This document shows, piece by piece, positions 23,297-32,681 of a stretch of 36,345 nt of DNA. How positions within the stretch are numbered: position 1 is the first letter of the stretch; each line of letters starts with the position of its first letter. The DNA is from Humibacillus sp. (GTDB lineage: Bacteria; Actinomycetota; Actinomycetes; Actinomycetales; Dermatophilaceae): contig JAKDLG010000033.1 in the NCBI GenBank assembly GCA_030452985.1, forward strand, positions 1-36,345, written 5' to 3'. The notes under the pieces were generated by a model. The model did no database searches. It was not told the DNA's origin and worked only from the letters and a program-made list of their open reading frames with translations. Made by a program: the position numbers and the translations under genes.

Positions 23297-26200
23297 GTGA
23301 ATGCGCGCGATGACGAGCCTGACGACGAGCAGAACCATCCCACCCCCTGCCGCGAAGCCGTCCTGATCCGGTTCGGAGTGCTCGGCGCCTTCGAGTGCTG
23401 GTCCGGTGACGAGCGGATCCACGTGGGCGGCAAGCAGTCCGTGCGCATCCTCACGGCGCTGCTTGCCGAGGCGGGTCGCGTGCTTCCGGTCGCGAGTCTT
23501 GTCGACGCGACCTGGGGTCCAGAAGCCCCACCCACCTCCGCCCACCAGGTTCGCAAGATCATCGCTGACCTGCGGCGCCGGATCCCGGGAGGGGCCGACC
23601 TCATTGCCACCGACGGCCCCGGCTACCGGGTCGACCCGGCGCGCATGGACCTCGACCTGGCCCGGTTCCACCGTCACGTCGCGGCCGGTCGAGACCTGGC
23701 GACGACCGACCCGGCCGGGGCGGTCCGCGAGCTCGGCGCTGCCCTCGCCCTCTGGGCCCCCATCCTCGCCGGTTCCGGAGGCGAGGTCATCGACGCCATG
23801 TCCCAGCTGGTGCACATCCGGGTCATCGCGGTCGCGGAGTCCGCGATGGAGCTGCGCCTGGCCATCGAACCGCCGGCCGCGGTCATCGCCGACCTCAGCG
23901 ACCTGGTGCACCGTGAGCCGCTGGTCGAAGGACTGCGGGCGCAGCTGATCCGCGCCCTCTACCTCGCCGGACGGCAGGCGGAGGCCCTCCACCAGTACGA
24001 CATCGTGCGGCACCTGCTGGCCGACGAGCTCGGCGTCGACCCGGGGCCGGCGCTCCGAACGGCCTACCAGGGCGTGCTGGCCAACGACGACGAAGCGCTA
24101 CGGGCGGCGGCGCCCGGGGGCCAGGGACACGCCCGGCTGAGCACCTCCGATGCGGCGGACCTGACCACGCCCGCGGGCGCCTCGTCCGCGACCTTCGACC
24201 AGCCGGGCGGGCCGAGCACCCTCCCCCGGCGCCTTCGTGACTTCGTCGCGCGCGCCGATGAGACGGCCACGGTGCTCAGCGCTCTCGACGGGGCCGACCC
24301 CCGCGATGCCAACGTAGTGGTGCTGCACGGCCTGGCCGGCGTAGGCAAGAGCGCTCTCGGGCTGCACCTCGCCCATGAGCTGACCGACCGCTTTCCCGAC
24401 GGGCAGCTCTTCGTGCAGATGCCCAGCTCCGAGGGAGACCAGACCGGGACCCTGGCGGCCGTCCTGGAGCAGCTGTTCCTCGCCCTCGGCCTGTCCCCCG
24501 ACGAGATCCCCGCGGGGCTGGCGGCCCGCGTCGACCGGTGGCGCACGCTCATCTCGCGACGCTCGATGCTGCTCGTGCTCGACGACGTTTGCGACCCCGC
24601 CGACGCCCACGCGCTCCTGCTCTCCGGCCCCGGCTCCCTGACCCTCGTGACCGGCCGCACGCACCTGTCCGACCTCGAGGACGCCGTGGCCGTCACGGTC
24701 GAGCCGCTGCCCGTCGCGGATGCCGTCGAGCTGCTGCGCCGCATCGTCGGTGCCGCCAGGATCGACGCTGAGATCGAGGCCTCCCACGACCTCGCCAGGC
24801 TCTGCGGCGGCATCCCGCTGGTCATTCGCGTAGTCGCCGTCCAGCTGCGCCGTGGTGCCGCCGAGTCGGTCCGCGCCTTCCTCGTGCGGCTGAGGGACGA
24901 AGGGCGCCACCTCGAGGACTTCTCGGCGCGAGGGCGCAGCCTGGGCGGGGGCTTCCGGTTGTCCATCTCCGCGTTGCCGTCCGACCGGCACGACATCCTC
25001 GGGTCCCTCGCCTGGATGCCGTGGGGCGGCCTTCCCGTCACGCGAGCCGCGGCGGCGGCCTGGGTCGGCAAGCCTCTGGCCGACCTGCAGGTGGCGATCG
25101 ATGACCTCATCGACTGCCACCTGCTGGAGTCACGTGACGGGGTCCTGCTCGAGATGCACGACCTGTTGAGGGACTTCCTGCGTCGGGGCAGGGCGGCGGA
25201 CGCGGCAGAGCTGGACGCCGCCCGCACACGGATGAGCCGGTACCTGCTCGCCGGCGTGCTGGCCGCCGCCGACGTCCTGGCGCCAGGTCGGCGAGAGCTC
25301 GATGGCGTTCCTGACGTCTCGGCCGTCGAGGTGCCGAGGTTGGTGACACCCGCGCAGGCGCGACGCTGGTTCGTCGCCCACGACCCCCTGCTCGGTGCCG
25401 CACTCCGAGTGATGACCCGACCGGAAGACACGCCTTACGTTCTTCACATCGCCCGGGGGTATGCCGTGCACCTGCTGGAGACCGGCCTCGCGAGCACCGG
25501 ACGGAGCGTCTGCGAGCTCGCCGTCGCCGCCGCTCGCCAGATCGACGACCGACCGATGGAGCGGCTCAGCCTCAGTAACCTCGCCGTGTTCCAGTGGCGC
25601 GCCGGGCAGACCAAGGAGGCGATCGTCACCCTCCGCTCGGCCCTGGTCATCGCCGCGGAGACCGGCGACACGCGCGGCCGCTCCGTCCTTCTCTCGCGGC
25701 TGGGCGCCTTCCAGGTCGCGGCCGGACAGCTCGCCGTCGGGTGTACCTCGCTGGAGGAGGCGCTGACCGGCTTCGACGAGAGGATGACCCGCGAACGCGC
25801 CTCCGCCCTCAGCAGCCTTTCGTCGGCGTACCTGCGGCGCGGTCTGCTCGCTCGTGCCGACGAGTGCGCCCTCGAGTCCCTCGCCCTCGACGACGGGGCC
25901 CTCAACGCCGGGCTGTGCCACCTGCACCTGGCGTCGCACTTCGAGGCGCGGCAGGACATGGAGCGGGCCCTTGCGCACCTGCGGCAGGCGCTCGCGGCCT
26001 ATGAGCTCCTCCCCGGAGAAGACCGCCTGGGCGTGACCCACGCGCACCTGGCCTGGGTGCAGGCCCGGCGCGGCGATCCCACCGCACGCGAGCACTACCG
26101 CAGGGCCGAGCTCGCGCTGGAGTCCATGCCGACGCTGCAGCGGGCGACCATGGAGAACCTGCTCGCCGCTGCTGACACGGCCCTCGGTGAGGCGGCCTCG

Positions 26201-26410
26201 GCCCGGTCACGCCATGAGCGCGCCGTGGCCTGTGCCAGCGCCCTCGACCAGGACTACGAGGCGGCCGTGGCGCTCGACGGACTGGCCCACGACGAGCTCG
26301 TCCTCGGCGCCCTCCCGGAGTCCATGGCCTACCACGCGCGTGCCGAGGCGGAGTTCGACCGCATGCAGGCCTCCTCGCAGTGGTTCCGCTCACCCCCCGA
26401 GTCCCTCTGA
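23297..26410 (+). CDS. AfsR-like SARP regulator with NB-ARC and TPR domains
   Basis: A 1037-aa regulator in the classic AfsR order. It has an OmpR-like winged helix (~24-112), a BTAD domain (~115-262, ending LADELGVDPGPALRTAYQ), an NB-ARC/STAND ATPase with Walker A GLAGVGKSALG (345-355) and Walker B SMLLVLDDV, then winged-helix and TPR-like repeats in the C-terminal third (LSNLAVFQWRAGQTKEAI). The GTG at 23297 is preferred because of the strong purine-rich site at 23281-23290; the open frame extends to 23054 but that part is promoter DNA. It is divergent from the 13-gene operon and is the second SARP-type regulator of the cluster. Such proteins often integrate kinase or ligand signals and activate pathway SARPs. 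Confidence 0.93.
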   Translation: MNARDDEPDDEQNHPTPCREAVLIRFGVLGAFECWSGDERIHVGGKQSVRILTALLAEAGRVLPVASLVDATWGPEAPPTSAHQVRKIIADLRRRIPGGADLIATDGPGYRVDPARMDLDLARFHRHVAAGRDLATTDPAGAVRELGAALALWAPILAGSGGEVIDAMSQLVHIRVIAVAESAMELRLAIEPPAAVIADLSDLVHREPLVEGLRAQLIRALYLAGRQAEALHQYDIVRHLLADELGVDPGPALRTAYQGVLANDDEALRAAAPGGQGHARLSTSDAADLTTPAGASSATFDQPGGPSTLPRRLRDFVARADETATVLSALDGADPRDANVVVLHGLAGVGKSALGLHLAHELTDRFPDGQLFVQMPSSEGDQTGTLAAVLEQLFLALGLSPDEIPAGLAARVDRWRTLISRRSMLLVLDDVCDPADAHALLLSGPGSLTLVTGRTHLSDLEDAVAVTVEPLPVADAVELLRRIVGAARIDAEIEASHDLARLCGGIPLVIRVVAVQLRRGAAESVRAFLVRLRDEGRHLEDFSARGRSLGGGFRLSISALPSDRHDILGSLAWMPWGGLPVTRAAAAAWVGKPLADLQVAIDDLIDCHLLESRDGVLLEMHDLLRDFLRRGRAADAAELDAARTRMSRYLLAGVLAAADVLAPGRRELDGVPDVSAVEVPRLVTPAQARRWFVAHDPLLGAALRVMTRPEDTPYVLHIARGYAVHLLETGLASTGRSVCELAVAAARQIDDRPMERLSLSNLAVFQWRAGQTKEAIVTLRSALVIAAETGDTRGRSVLLSRLGAFQVAAGQLAVGCTSLEEALTGFDERMTRERASALSSLSSAYLRRGLLARADECALESLALDDGALNAGLCHLHLASHFEARQDMERALAHLRQALAAYELLPGEDRLGVTHAHLAWVQARRGDPTAREHYRRAELALESMPTLQRATMENLLAAADTALGEAASARSRHERAVACASALDQDYEAAVALDGLAHDELVLGALPESMAYHARAEAEFDRMQASSQWFRSPPESL

Positions 26411-26430
26411 CCACCCGCCACCGACCGGGA

Positions 26431-26461
26431 CCGAAAGGGGAACGAAGCAGCCCCGTTTCGG
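26431..26461 (+). terminator. Hairpin after the AfsR-like gene
   Basis: CCGAAAGGGG (26431-26440) pairs with CCCCGTTTCGG (26451-26461) with one bulged G and a 10-nt loop, 20 nt after the stop codon. No T-run follows, so it could attenuate rather than end transcription into the small gene downstream. Confidence 0.5.
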
Positions 26462-26516
26462 GACCTACGACCAGTTCTCTGGTGTTACTGCAACCGGTCT
26501 GAAAGGACACCCGCTC

Positions 26517-26672
26517 ATGAGGCGCATCGCCAACTGTCTGTTCGTCGCCGCACTCCTTGGAACCGGCCCGGCGGTCATCACCGCCGGATCAGCCGCTGCG
26601 GCCGGCACCCACCTGACCCAGCAACACCCCGTGTCGGTGGTCGACGACATCGTGGACCCGATCACGGAGTGA
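26517..26672 (+). CDS. Small secreted peptide of unknown function
   Basis: A 51-aa protein. It has a clear Sec signal peptide: basic MRR, hydrophobic stretch CLFVAALLGTGPAVITAG, and an Ala-rich AAAA/AG cleavage region at about 26-30. That leaves a mature peptide of only ~21-25 residues, acidic at its end (VVDDIVDPITE) and without Cys. GAAAGGA lies about 10 nt before the ATG, supporting translation. It follows the AfsR-like gene on the same strand. I do not recognise a family. Small exported peptides beside regulators sometimes act as signals, but nothing in the sequence proves it. Confidence 0.6.
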   Translation: MRRIANCLFVAALLGTGPAVITAGSAAAAGTHLTQQHPVSVVDDIVDPITE

Positions 26673-26716
26673 TTCCTGCGAGGCGATGCCCGACCGTGCC
26701 GGTCCGGGGACCCACC

Positions 26717-26747
26717 GGTCCGGGCCCGACGAGAGCGCGCCCGGACC
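26717..26747. terminator. Convergent terminator hairpin
   Basis: GGTCCGGGC (26717-26725) is perfectly complementary to GCCCGGACC (26739-26747) with a 13-nt loop. It lies between the plus-strand small peptide gene (stop 26672) and the minus-strand membrane protein gene (stop 26752), where a bidirectional terminator is expected. Confidence 0.5.
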
Positions 26748-26751
26748 TGCG

Positions 26752-27285
26752 TCAGCTGCTGGCCAGCTCCCGCACCAGGAAGGCGCCGTTGCCCAGCGCG
26801 TACACCAGGAACAGCACGCCCATGACGGGTCCTGCCCATCGACTGGTCGGGTAGGTGTCACCTCTTGCCGCCAGCGCTACGGCGATGAGTGCCACCGTCT
26901 GGGCGATCCCCAGGAACGCCACCGACTGCCCGTGGAAGATCCAGGCCAGACTCACCAGGTGGACGGCCACGATCAGGGCCACCCACCAGGCGACCCACCG
27001 TTGGTGGCCGGACAGCTGCAGGGCGACCGCGCCGGCGCCCGCCAGGGCGAACTCTGCGCCGACGACGATCCCGAACATCGTGTAGCGGCCCTCGAGGGCC
27101 GTGGGCTCGCTCCAGTTCAGTGCGGTCAGCACGCCGAAGGCGATGGTGACGACCAGGCCGATCACGGAACCCACGATGAGGGGCGTGCGCAGGCGGTCGG
27201 GCGGAGACTCCTGCGCCCAGCCGAACCACACCACGCTCATGAGTCCGAACCAGGCGGTCGTGTACAACGAGTCCCGAACGAGCAT
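26752..27285 (-). CDS. Hypothetical multi-pass membrane protein
   Basis: A 177-aa protein with about five hydrophobic segments (near residues 10-25, 37-58, 71-92, 97-113, 122-140 and the tail) linked by short loops, and no charged catalytic motif I recognise. It has the look of the small, all-helical membrane proteins common in actinobacteria. It marks the right flank of the biosynthetic region and is transcribed toward it. A role in product immunity is possible because of the location, but equally it may be an unrelated core gene. The ATG at 27285 begins the hydrophobic N-terminus. Confidence 0.65.
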   Translation of the reverse strand: MLVRDSLYTTAWFGLMSVVWFGWAQESPPDRLRTPLIVGSVIGLVVTIAFGVLTALNWSEPTALEGRYTMFGIVVGAEFALAGAGAVALQLSGHQRWVAWWVALIVAVHLVSLAWIFHGQSVAFLGIAQTVALIAVALAARGDTYPTSRWAGPVMGVLFLVYALGNGAFLVRELASS

Positions 27286-27359
27286 CGAACCTCCCGGTTT
27301 GTGGTGTTTGGTGCCGCAAACCTTATCGGCCTCCCCGCCGATGGCGGGTCATCCACGCT

Positions 27360-28346
27360 TCAGCGGAACGCGTAGCTGGCCCACACCATCGCGTGGTCGG
27401 TGCCGTTGATGGCGATCCGACCCGCGTCGATGACGCTGAGGTCTCGGCTCAGCAGGTGGTCGAGCTGCACGTAGGGCGGCATCCTGTTGCCGACGACGGG
27501 CCAGGTGCGAACCCACCCGTCGCCAGCCGTGCGCTGGGCGTCGTCGAGACCGTCGGCGAGCCGGCGGAAGGCCGGGTGGCCGAACGAGGCGTTGAAGTCG
27601 CCGGCCATCACGACCGGGTCGGTGGTCGGAGCCTCCTGCTTCCAGGTGGTCAGCGCGTCGAGCCCGGCCCTCCAGAGGTCGGTGCGTCCGTCGGTCGGCG
27701 CCGCGGGGTGCACCGCCTTGAGACGCACCGTGTGCCCGGGCGCCTTCACGAGCACCTCCGGCTGCAGGCTGTCGGTGTTCTCGAGCTCGCGGTCCCCCGT
27801 CGCCGAGACCGTGGTCAGCGGGTAACGCGAGAAGATGACCGTGCCCGTGAACGAGTCAGGGCGCGCCTCCCCCGCCTGCCGGGGGAGCTCGGTCGTGAGG
27901 CCGTCGGCCGTGAGGCGAGCGATCGCGTCGGGGGTGGCCTCGACCAGCACAAGCACGTCGACAGCGTGGAAGCGGACGGCATCCATCACCTGAAGCGCGT
28001 TGGCACCGCCGTAGCGCAGGTTCGACGACATGACGGTCAGACCCCTGGACGCCTCGGGTGAGGTGTGGGCGTAGAACGACGGCACGGCGATCGTGGCGGC
28101 GACGGCCGTGACGACCGCGACGGGCACGAGCATCCACCAGCGCCGCAGCAGTAGGGTCACGACCAGCAGCAGCCCCAGCCCGACGAAGACGAACGGGCCG
28201 GCCGTCTGGGCCACGACGACGGGGTACCACGTCACGTCGAGCCACCGCAGGGCCCCCACTACAGCAAGCGAGACGAGCACCACCGCGATGAGCACGTCGA
28301 GGGCGCTGCGGGTGCGCCCCACCCAGGGTGAGGTCGGTGATGACAT
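27360..28346 (-). CDS. Membrane-anchored endonuclease/exonuclease/phosphatase family protein
   Basis: A 328-aa protein. The first ~100 residues form three hydrophobic helices; an EEP domain follows. Motifs are MSSNLRYGG (metal-binding Asn), LVEAT with the catalytic Glu, GDFNASFGHPAF (Asp/Asn pair), VQLDHLL and GTDHAMV (the final Asp-His). All catalytic residues are present. The family acts on phosphodiesters or phospholipid-like substrates, with the domain facing outside the membrane in this arrangement. It starts 7 nt after the rnj stop, so it is likely cotranscribed with RNase J. The substrate is unknown. Confidence 0.87.
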   Translation of the reverse strand: MSSPTSPWVGRTRSALDVLIAVVLVSLAVVGALRWLDVTWYPVVVAQTAGPFVFVGLGLLLVVTLLLRRWWMLVPVAVVTAVAATIAVPSFYAHTSPEASRGLTVMSSNLRYGGANALQVMDAVRFHAVDVLVLVEATPDAIARLTADGLTTELPRQAGEARPDSFTGTVIFSRYPLTTVSATGDRELENTDSLQPEVLVKAPGHTVRLKAVHPAAPTDGRTDLWRAGLDALTTWKQEAPTTDPVVMAGDFNASFGHPAFRRLADGLDDAQRTAGDGWVRTWPVVGNRMPPYVQLDHLLSRDLSVIDAGRIAINGTDHAMVWASYAFR

Positions 28347-28353
28347 CGAACGG

Positions 28354-30039
28354 TCAGGCCTGCACGACGATCGGGATGATCATCGGGCGCCGGCGGATCT
28401 TGCCGCCGACCCACGAGCCGACCGTGCGACGGATGACCTGCTGCAGCTGCTGGTCGTCGCGCACCCCGTTGGCCACAGCCTCCTCGATGGCCCGTCCCAC
28501 CTTCGGGATGACCTGGGCGAAGATCTCCTCGTTCTCGACGAACCCGCGCGCCGTGATGTCGGGCCCCGACGCGATCTTGCCGGTGGCGGCGTCGAGCACC
28601 ACGATGCAGGTGATGAACCCCTCGTCACGCAGGATGCGGCGGTCCTTCAGCAACGCCTCGTCGGTGCCGCCGATGTTGCTGCCGTCGACGTAGGTGTAGC
28701 CGGCCTCGACCACCCCCACGATGGAGGCCTGCCCGTCGACGAGGTCGACGACCACGCCGTCCTCGGCGAGCACCACGTTCGACTCCGGCACGCCCGACGA
28801 CATGGCCAGCTGCGCGTTGGCGAAGAGGTGGCGCCACTCGCCATGGACCGGCATCACGTTGCGAGGCTTGACGATGTTGTAGCAGTAGAGCAGCTCGCCG
28901 GCGCTGGCGTGACCCGAGACGTGCACCTTGGCGTTGCCCTTGTGCACGACCGTCGCCCCGAGCCGCATCAGACCGTTGATGATGCGGTAGACCGCGTTCT
29001 CGTTGCCGGGGATGAGGCTGCTCGCGAGCAGCACCGTGTCGCCGGGCCCGACGTCGATGCGGTGCTCACGGTTGGCCATCCGCGACAGGGCGGCCATCGG
29101 CTCGCCCTGCGAACCGGTGCAGATGAGCACCAGCTCGTCGTCTCGCAGGCTGTCGATCTTCTTGAGGTCGATGAGGATGCCGTCGGGGACGTGCAGGTAG
29201 CCCAGCTCGGCGGCGATGCCCATGTTTCGCACCATCGACCGCCCGACCATGACGACCTTGCGCCCGGCCTTCTCGGCGGCGTAGAGCACCTGTTGCACCC
29301 GGTGCACGTGGCTGCTGAAGCAGGCGACGATGACCCGGCGCTGCGCGTGCCGCATGACCTTGTCGATGGCGGGCGCGATCTCGAGCTCGGGGGTGGTGAA
29401 GCCGGGCACGTCGGCGTTGGTCGAGTCGGTGAGGAACAGGTCGACGCCCTCCTCCCCCAGCCGGGCGAAGGCCCGCAGGTCGGTCAGGCGTCCGTCAAGG
29501 GGAAGCTGGTCCATCTTGAAGTCACCGGTGTGCAGCAGCGTGCCGGCCTCGGTGCGCACGAAGACCGCGAGCGCGTCGGGGATGGAGTGGTTGACCGCCA
29601 CGAACTCCAGGTCGAACACGCCAAGCCGTTCGCGCCGGCCCTCCGTGACCGACATCGTGAAGGGGCGGATGCGGTGCTCCTTCAGCTTGGCCTCGATCAG
29701 GGCGAGCGTCAGGGTCGAACCGATGAGCGGGATGTCGCCCTTGAGTCGCAGCAGGTACGGAACGGCCCCGATGTGGTCCTCGTGGCCGTGCGTGAGCACG
29801 ATCGCCTCGATGTCGTCGAGGCGGTCGGCGAGGTAGGAGAAGTCGGGCAGGATGAGGTCGACGCCGGGGTGGTGGTCCTCGGGGAAGAGCACGCCGCAGT
29901 CGATGACGAGCAGGCGGCCCTTCGTCTCGAGCACGGTCATGTTGCGCCCGATCTCGCCCAAGCCGCCGAGGGCGATGACGCGCAGGCCATCGTCGGTCAG
30001 GGTAGGTGGCGCGGTCAGCTCGGGGTGGGGATGGCTCAC
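28354..30039 (-). CDS. rnj: Ribonuclease J
   Basis: A 561-aa metallo-beta-lactamase/beta-CASP RNase that matures and degrades RNA with endo- and 5'-exonuclease activity. It has GGLGEIGRNM near the N-terminus, zinc motif HGHEDHIGA, LLHTGDFKMD, FLTDSTN, the beta-CASP block ASSLIPGNE, HVSGHAS, and PVHGEWRH; the C-terminal RNase J domain is complete. It starts with GTG at 30039. In mycobacteria and streptomycetes rnj lies between dapA and ftsK. Here dapA is directly upstream as expected, but ftsK is about 26 kb away, beyond the biosynthetic cluster. Confidence 0.97.
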   Translation of the reverse strand: MSHPHPELTAPPTLTDDGLRVIALGGLGEIGRNMTVLETKGRLLVIDCGVLFPEDHHPGVDLILPDFSYLADRLDDIEAIVLTHGHEDHIGAVPYLLRLKGDIPLIGSTLTLALIEAKLKEHRIRPFTMSVTEGRRERLGVFDLEFVAVNHSIPDALAVFVRTEAGTLLHTGDFKMDQLPLDGRLTDLRAFARLGEEGVDLFLTDSTNADVPGFTTPELEIAPAIDKVMRHAQRRVIVACFSSHVHRVQQVLYAAEKAGRKVVMVGRSMVRNMGIAAELGYLHVPDGILIDLKKIDSLRDDELVLICTGSQGEPMAALSRMANREHRIDVGPGDTVLLASSLIPGNENAVYRIINGLMRLGATVVHKGNAKVHVSGHASAGELLYCYNIVKPRNVMPVHGEWRHLFANAQLAMSSGVPESNVVLAEDGVVVDLVDGQASIVGVVEAGYTYVDGSNIGGTDEALLKDRRILRDEGFITCIVVLDAATGKIASGPDITARGFVENEEIFAQVIPKVGRAIEEAVANGVRDDQQLQQVIRRTVGSWVGGKIRRRPMIIPIVVQA

Positions 30040-30138
30040 GTGGGTCCTGTCGGTTCGGTGGTGCAGCCCGGATGCCGGACCGCATGTTTCAAGCAGGTTG
30101 GGGCAGGCTCAGAGCAGCGTTGACGGGCCCCGCAGCGT

Positions 30139-31026
30139 TCAGTCGGGGATGGTCTCGAGGGCGGCGCGCAACCGCGACGTCTGGGAGGGGTCGGCCTCGA
30201 TCAGGGGCAGCCGCACGGCCGGCGAGCTGAGGTGGCCCTGCAGGGCCAGGGCGGCCTTGGCCATGATGGCGCCCTGGGTGATGTTCATGACCGCGTCGAC
30301 GATCTCGAAGAGGGCGTCGTTCACCGTGAGGGCGTCATCCCAGCGTCCTGACGTCGCGGCATCCGCCAGCCGGCGGTAGGCCGCAGGAGCCACCTGAGAG
30401 GTGACCCCGACGAAGCCGACCGCCCCGTTGCTGAAGTGGGCGAGGTCGAGGGCGTCGTCACCGCAGTACCAGTCGAGCCCGGTCGCTCGCATCACCTCGC
30501 GAGCGAACGGCAGATCGCCGCGGGCGTCCTTGACGGCGGTGATCCGGTCGTGCTCGGCGATGTGCAGGTAGGTGTCGCGGGCGATCGAGAGGACCGAGCG
30601 GCCAGGGATGTCGTAGACCATCACGGGCAGGTCGCTCGCATCGGCGATCGCGGTGAAATGGGCGACCAGGCCCGCCTGGGGTGGCTTGTTGTAGTAGGGA
30701 GTCACCGCGAGGGCTGCGTGGGCACCGGCCTTCTGTGCGAGCCGCGCCGACTCGACGCTCTTGGCGGTGTCGTTGCTGCCCACTCCGGCGATGACGACGG
30801 CCCGGTCACCGACCGCCTCGACGACCGCACGCAGCAGGTCATCCTTCTCGGGGGCCGAGGTCGTGGGCGACTCCCCGGTCGTGCCGGAGACGACGATGCC
30901 GTCATGCCCGGCATCGACGAGGTGCGCCGCCAGCCGCTGGGCCTCGTCGAGGTCGATCGCTCCATCGGCGCGCATCGGCGTGACCATGGCCGAGAGAACG
31001 ACTCCGAGAGCGGGTGCGGCTGCCAT
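30139..31026 (-). CDS. dapA: 4-hydroxy-tetrahydrodipicolinate synthase
   Basis: A 295-aa TIM-barrel aldolase that condenses pyruvate with aspartate semialdehyde in lysine and diaminopimelate synthesis. It shows GTTGESPT (substrate-binding), the tyrosine of TPYYNKPPQ, the VYDIPGRS arginine block and the Schiff-base lysine in AVKDARGD. Length is normal. The ATG is at 31026; about 110 bases separate it from rnj on the same strand, consistent with the dapA-rnj order common in actinobacteria. Confidence 0.96.
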   Translation of the reverse strand: MAAAPALGVVLSAMVTPMRADGAIDLDEAQRLAAHLVDAGHDGIVVSGTTGESPTTSAPEKDDLLRAVVEAVGDRAVVIAGVGSNDTAKSVESARLAQKAGAHAALAVTPYYNKPPQAGLVAHFTAIADASDLPVMVYDIPGRSVLSIARDTYLHIAEHDRITAVKDARGDLPFAREVMRATGLDWYCGDDALDLAHFSNGAVGFVGVTSQVAPAAYRRLADAATSGRWDDALTVNDALFEIVDAVMNITQGAIMAKAALALQGHLSSPAVRLPLIEADPSQTSRLRAALETIPD

Positions 31027-31170
31027 GGAGCAAGGTTAGCGCCCACGGCCGTTCGGGTTCGGCTGCCCCGCTGGTGCTGCTGACGATGCCGCCGCTACAA
31101 GACCAACCATCGTTCCGGGGCGCGGTCCCCGTCAGTTCGCGCGGCGGGCAAATGACGCAGAGGTGACGGA

Positions 31171-31200
31171 GCACCACTCGCTCGGGGGTCCGAGTAGTGC
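31171..31200 (-). terminator. Hairpin downstream of dfrA
   Basis: GCACCACTCG (31171-31180) and CGAGTAGTGC (31191-31200) form a 10-bp stem with one mismatch and a 10-nt loop. It lies in the 264-bp space between the dfrA stop (31291) and the dapA start (31026), where the thyA-dfrA transcript should end. I see no other feature in this spacer apart from the likely dapA promoter region. Confidence 0.5.
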
Positions 31201-31290
31201 CCCGCCACCCCTACTATCGCGTAACGTCTTCCGTTGTTGCAGCCAGATCGAAGAATCCCGCTCATCTTTCGGCGCCAGGTACTCGAAGCC

Positions 31291-31758
31291 TCAGGTCTTG
31301 CGCTCGTAGGTGACCCATGCGAAGCCATCACCCGGCTCGCGTGCGGTCTGCGCCCAGGTGGCCGGGTCGATCTCTGGAAAGGTCACCGATCCCTCCGGTG
31401 CGAGGTCGACGTGCGTGACCAGCAGACGATCGGCAGCCCCCATCGCCGCGCGGTAGATCTCGCCGCCACCGACGACGAACACCTCAGCTGAGTCGACGAC
31501 GAGCGCGAACGCCTCCGCAAGTGAGTGCGCCACCTCGACCCCCTCGTGCTGCCACTGCCGCTGCCGGGTCACGACGACGCTGCGGCGCCCCGGCAGCACG
31601 CCCATCGACTCGAACGTACGGCGACCCATCACCATCGGATGACCCATCGTCGTGCGCTTGAAGTAGCGCAGGTCGGCCGGCAGGTGCCACGGCATCGTGC
31701 GGCCGTCGCCGATGACCCCGTTGCGGCCGACGGCGACGATCAGGGTGACGGAGGTCAT
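31291..31758 (-). CDS. dfrA: Dihydrofolate reductase
   Basis: A 155-aa enzyme reducing dihydrofolate with NADPH, needed after each thymidylate synthase turnover. It carries IVAVGRNGVIGDG, MPWHLPADLRYFK (catalytic Asp), MGRRTFESMG and FVVGGGEIYRAAM; length and motif order are standard. It lies 17 nt after thyA on the same strand, so the two form the usual folate/thymidylate operon. The start is ATG 31758. Confidence 0.96.
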   Translation of the reverse strand: MTSVTLIVAVGRNGVIGDGRTMPWHLPADLRYFKRTTMGHPMVMGRRTFESMGVLPGRRSVVVTRQRQWQHEGVEVAHSLAEAFALVVDSAEVFVVGGGEIYRAAMGAADRLLVTHVDLAPEGSVTFPEIDPATWAQTAREPGDGFAWVTYERKT

Positions 31759-31775
31759 GCCGGATCCCGCTGCGC

Positions 31776-32591
31776 TCAGACCGCGATCGGGGCGCGGATG
31801 GCGGGGTCGGCGACGTAGTCGACCAGTTCGAAGTCGCCCAGGTCGAAGTCGTCGATGCTCGTGACACCCGGGGTGATCCGCATCGTGGGCAGCGGGTGGG
31901 GGGTGCGGGTCAGCTGCAACCGGGCCTGCTCGACGTGGTTGAGGTAAAGGTGCGCGTCACCGAGGGTGTGCACGAACTCCCCCGGCTCGAGGTCGGTCAG
32001 CTGCGCGATCATCTGGGTGAGCAGGGCGTACGACGCGATGTTGAACGGCACCCCGAGAAAGATGTCGGCGCTGCGCTGGTAGAGCTGGCACGACAGCCGG
32101 CGACGAGCACCCGGCAGGGCGTGAGGCGCGACATAGAACTGGAAGAGGGTGTGGCAGGGGGGTAGGGCCATGTCGTCGACGTCGGCCACGTTCCAGGCCG
32201 AGACGATAAGGCGGCGGCTGTCCGGGTTCGTGCGGATCTGGTCGAGCAGTCGGTCGATCTGGTCGACGCGATGCCCGTCGGGGGTCGGCCACGAACGCCA
32301 CTGGTGGCCGTAGACCGGGCCGAGGTCGCCGTTCGCGTCGGCCCAGTCGTCCCAGATCGAGATGCCGCGGTCGTGCAGCCAGCCGACGTTCGTGTCGCCG
32401 CGCAGAAACCAGAGCAGCTCGCCGATGATCGAGCGCAGGTGCAGCTTCTTGGTCGTCATGGCCGGGAACCCGTCGGCCAGGTCGAAACGCATCTGGTACC
32501 CGAACACGCTGCGGGTTCCGGTGCCGGTTCGATCAGACTTCTCCTGGCCGTTGGTCAGGACATGGTCGAGCAGGTCGAGGTACTGGCGCAC
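31776..32591 (-). CDS. thyA: Thymidylate synthase
   Basis: A 271-aa enzyme methylating dUMP to dTMP with methylene-tetrahydrofolate. It shows [24 protein letters not shown], the catalytic cysteine in [12 protein letters not shown], the phosphate-binding arginines in [24 protein letters not shown] and [13 protein letters not shown]. It starts with GTG at 32591. It is the first gene of a thyA-dfrA pair. Confidence 0.97.
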   Translation of the reverse strand: MRQYLDLLDHVLTNGQEKSDRTGTGTRSVFGYQMRFDLADGFPAMTTKKLHLRSIIGELLWFLRGDTNVGWLHDRGISIWDDWADANGDLGPVYGHQWRSWPTPDGHRVDQIDRLLDQIRTNPDSRRLIVSAWNVADVDDMALPPCHTLFQFYVAPHALPGARRRLSCQLYQRSADIFLGVPFNIASYALLTQMIAQLTDLEPGEFVHTLGDAHLYLNHVEQARLQLTRTPHPLPTMRITPGVTSIDDFDLGDFELVDYVADPAIRAPIAV

Positions 32592-32681
32592 CCACGGAGC
32601 CTAGCGCCCGGGATCGGAAAGATAGCCCTGCTGTGCGCGGTTGCGGGGGTCAGGACACGGATGAACGCGCACGAGGCAAGG

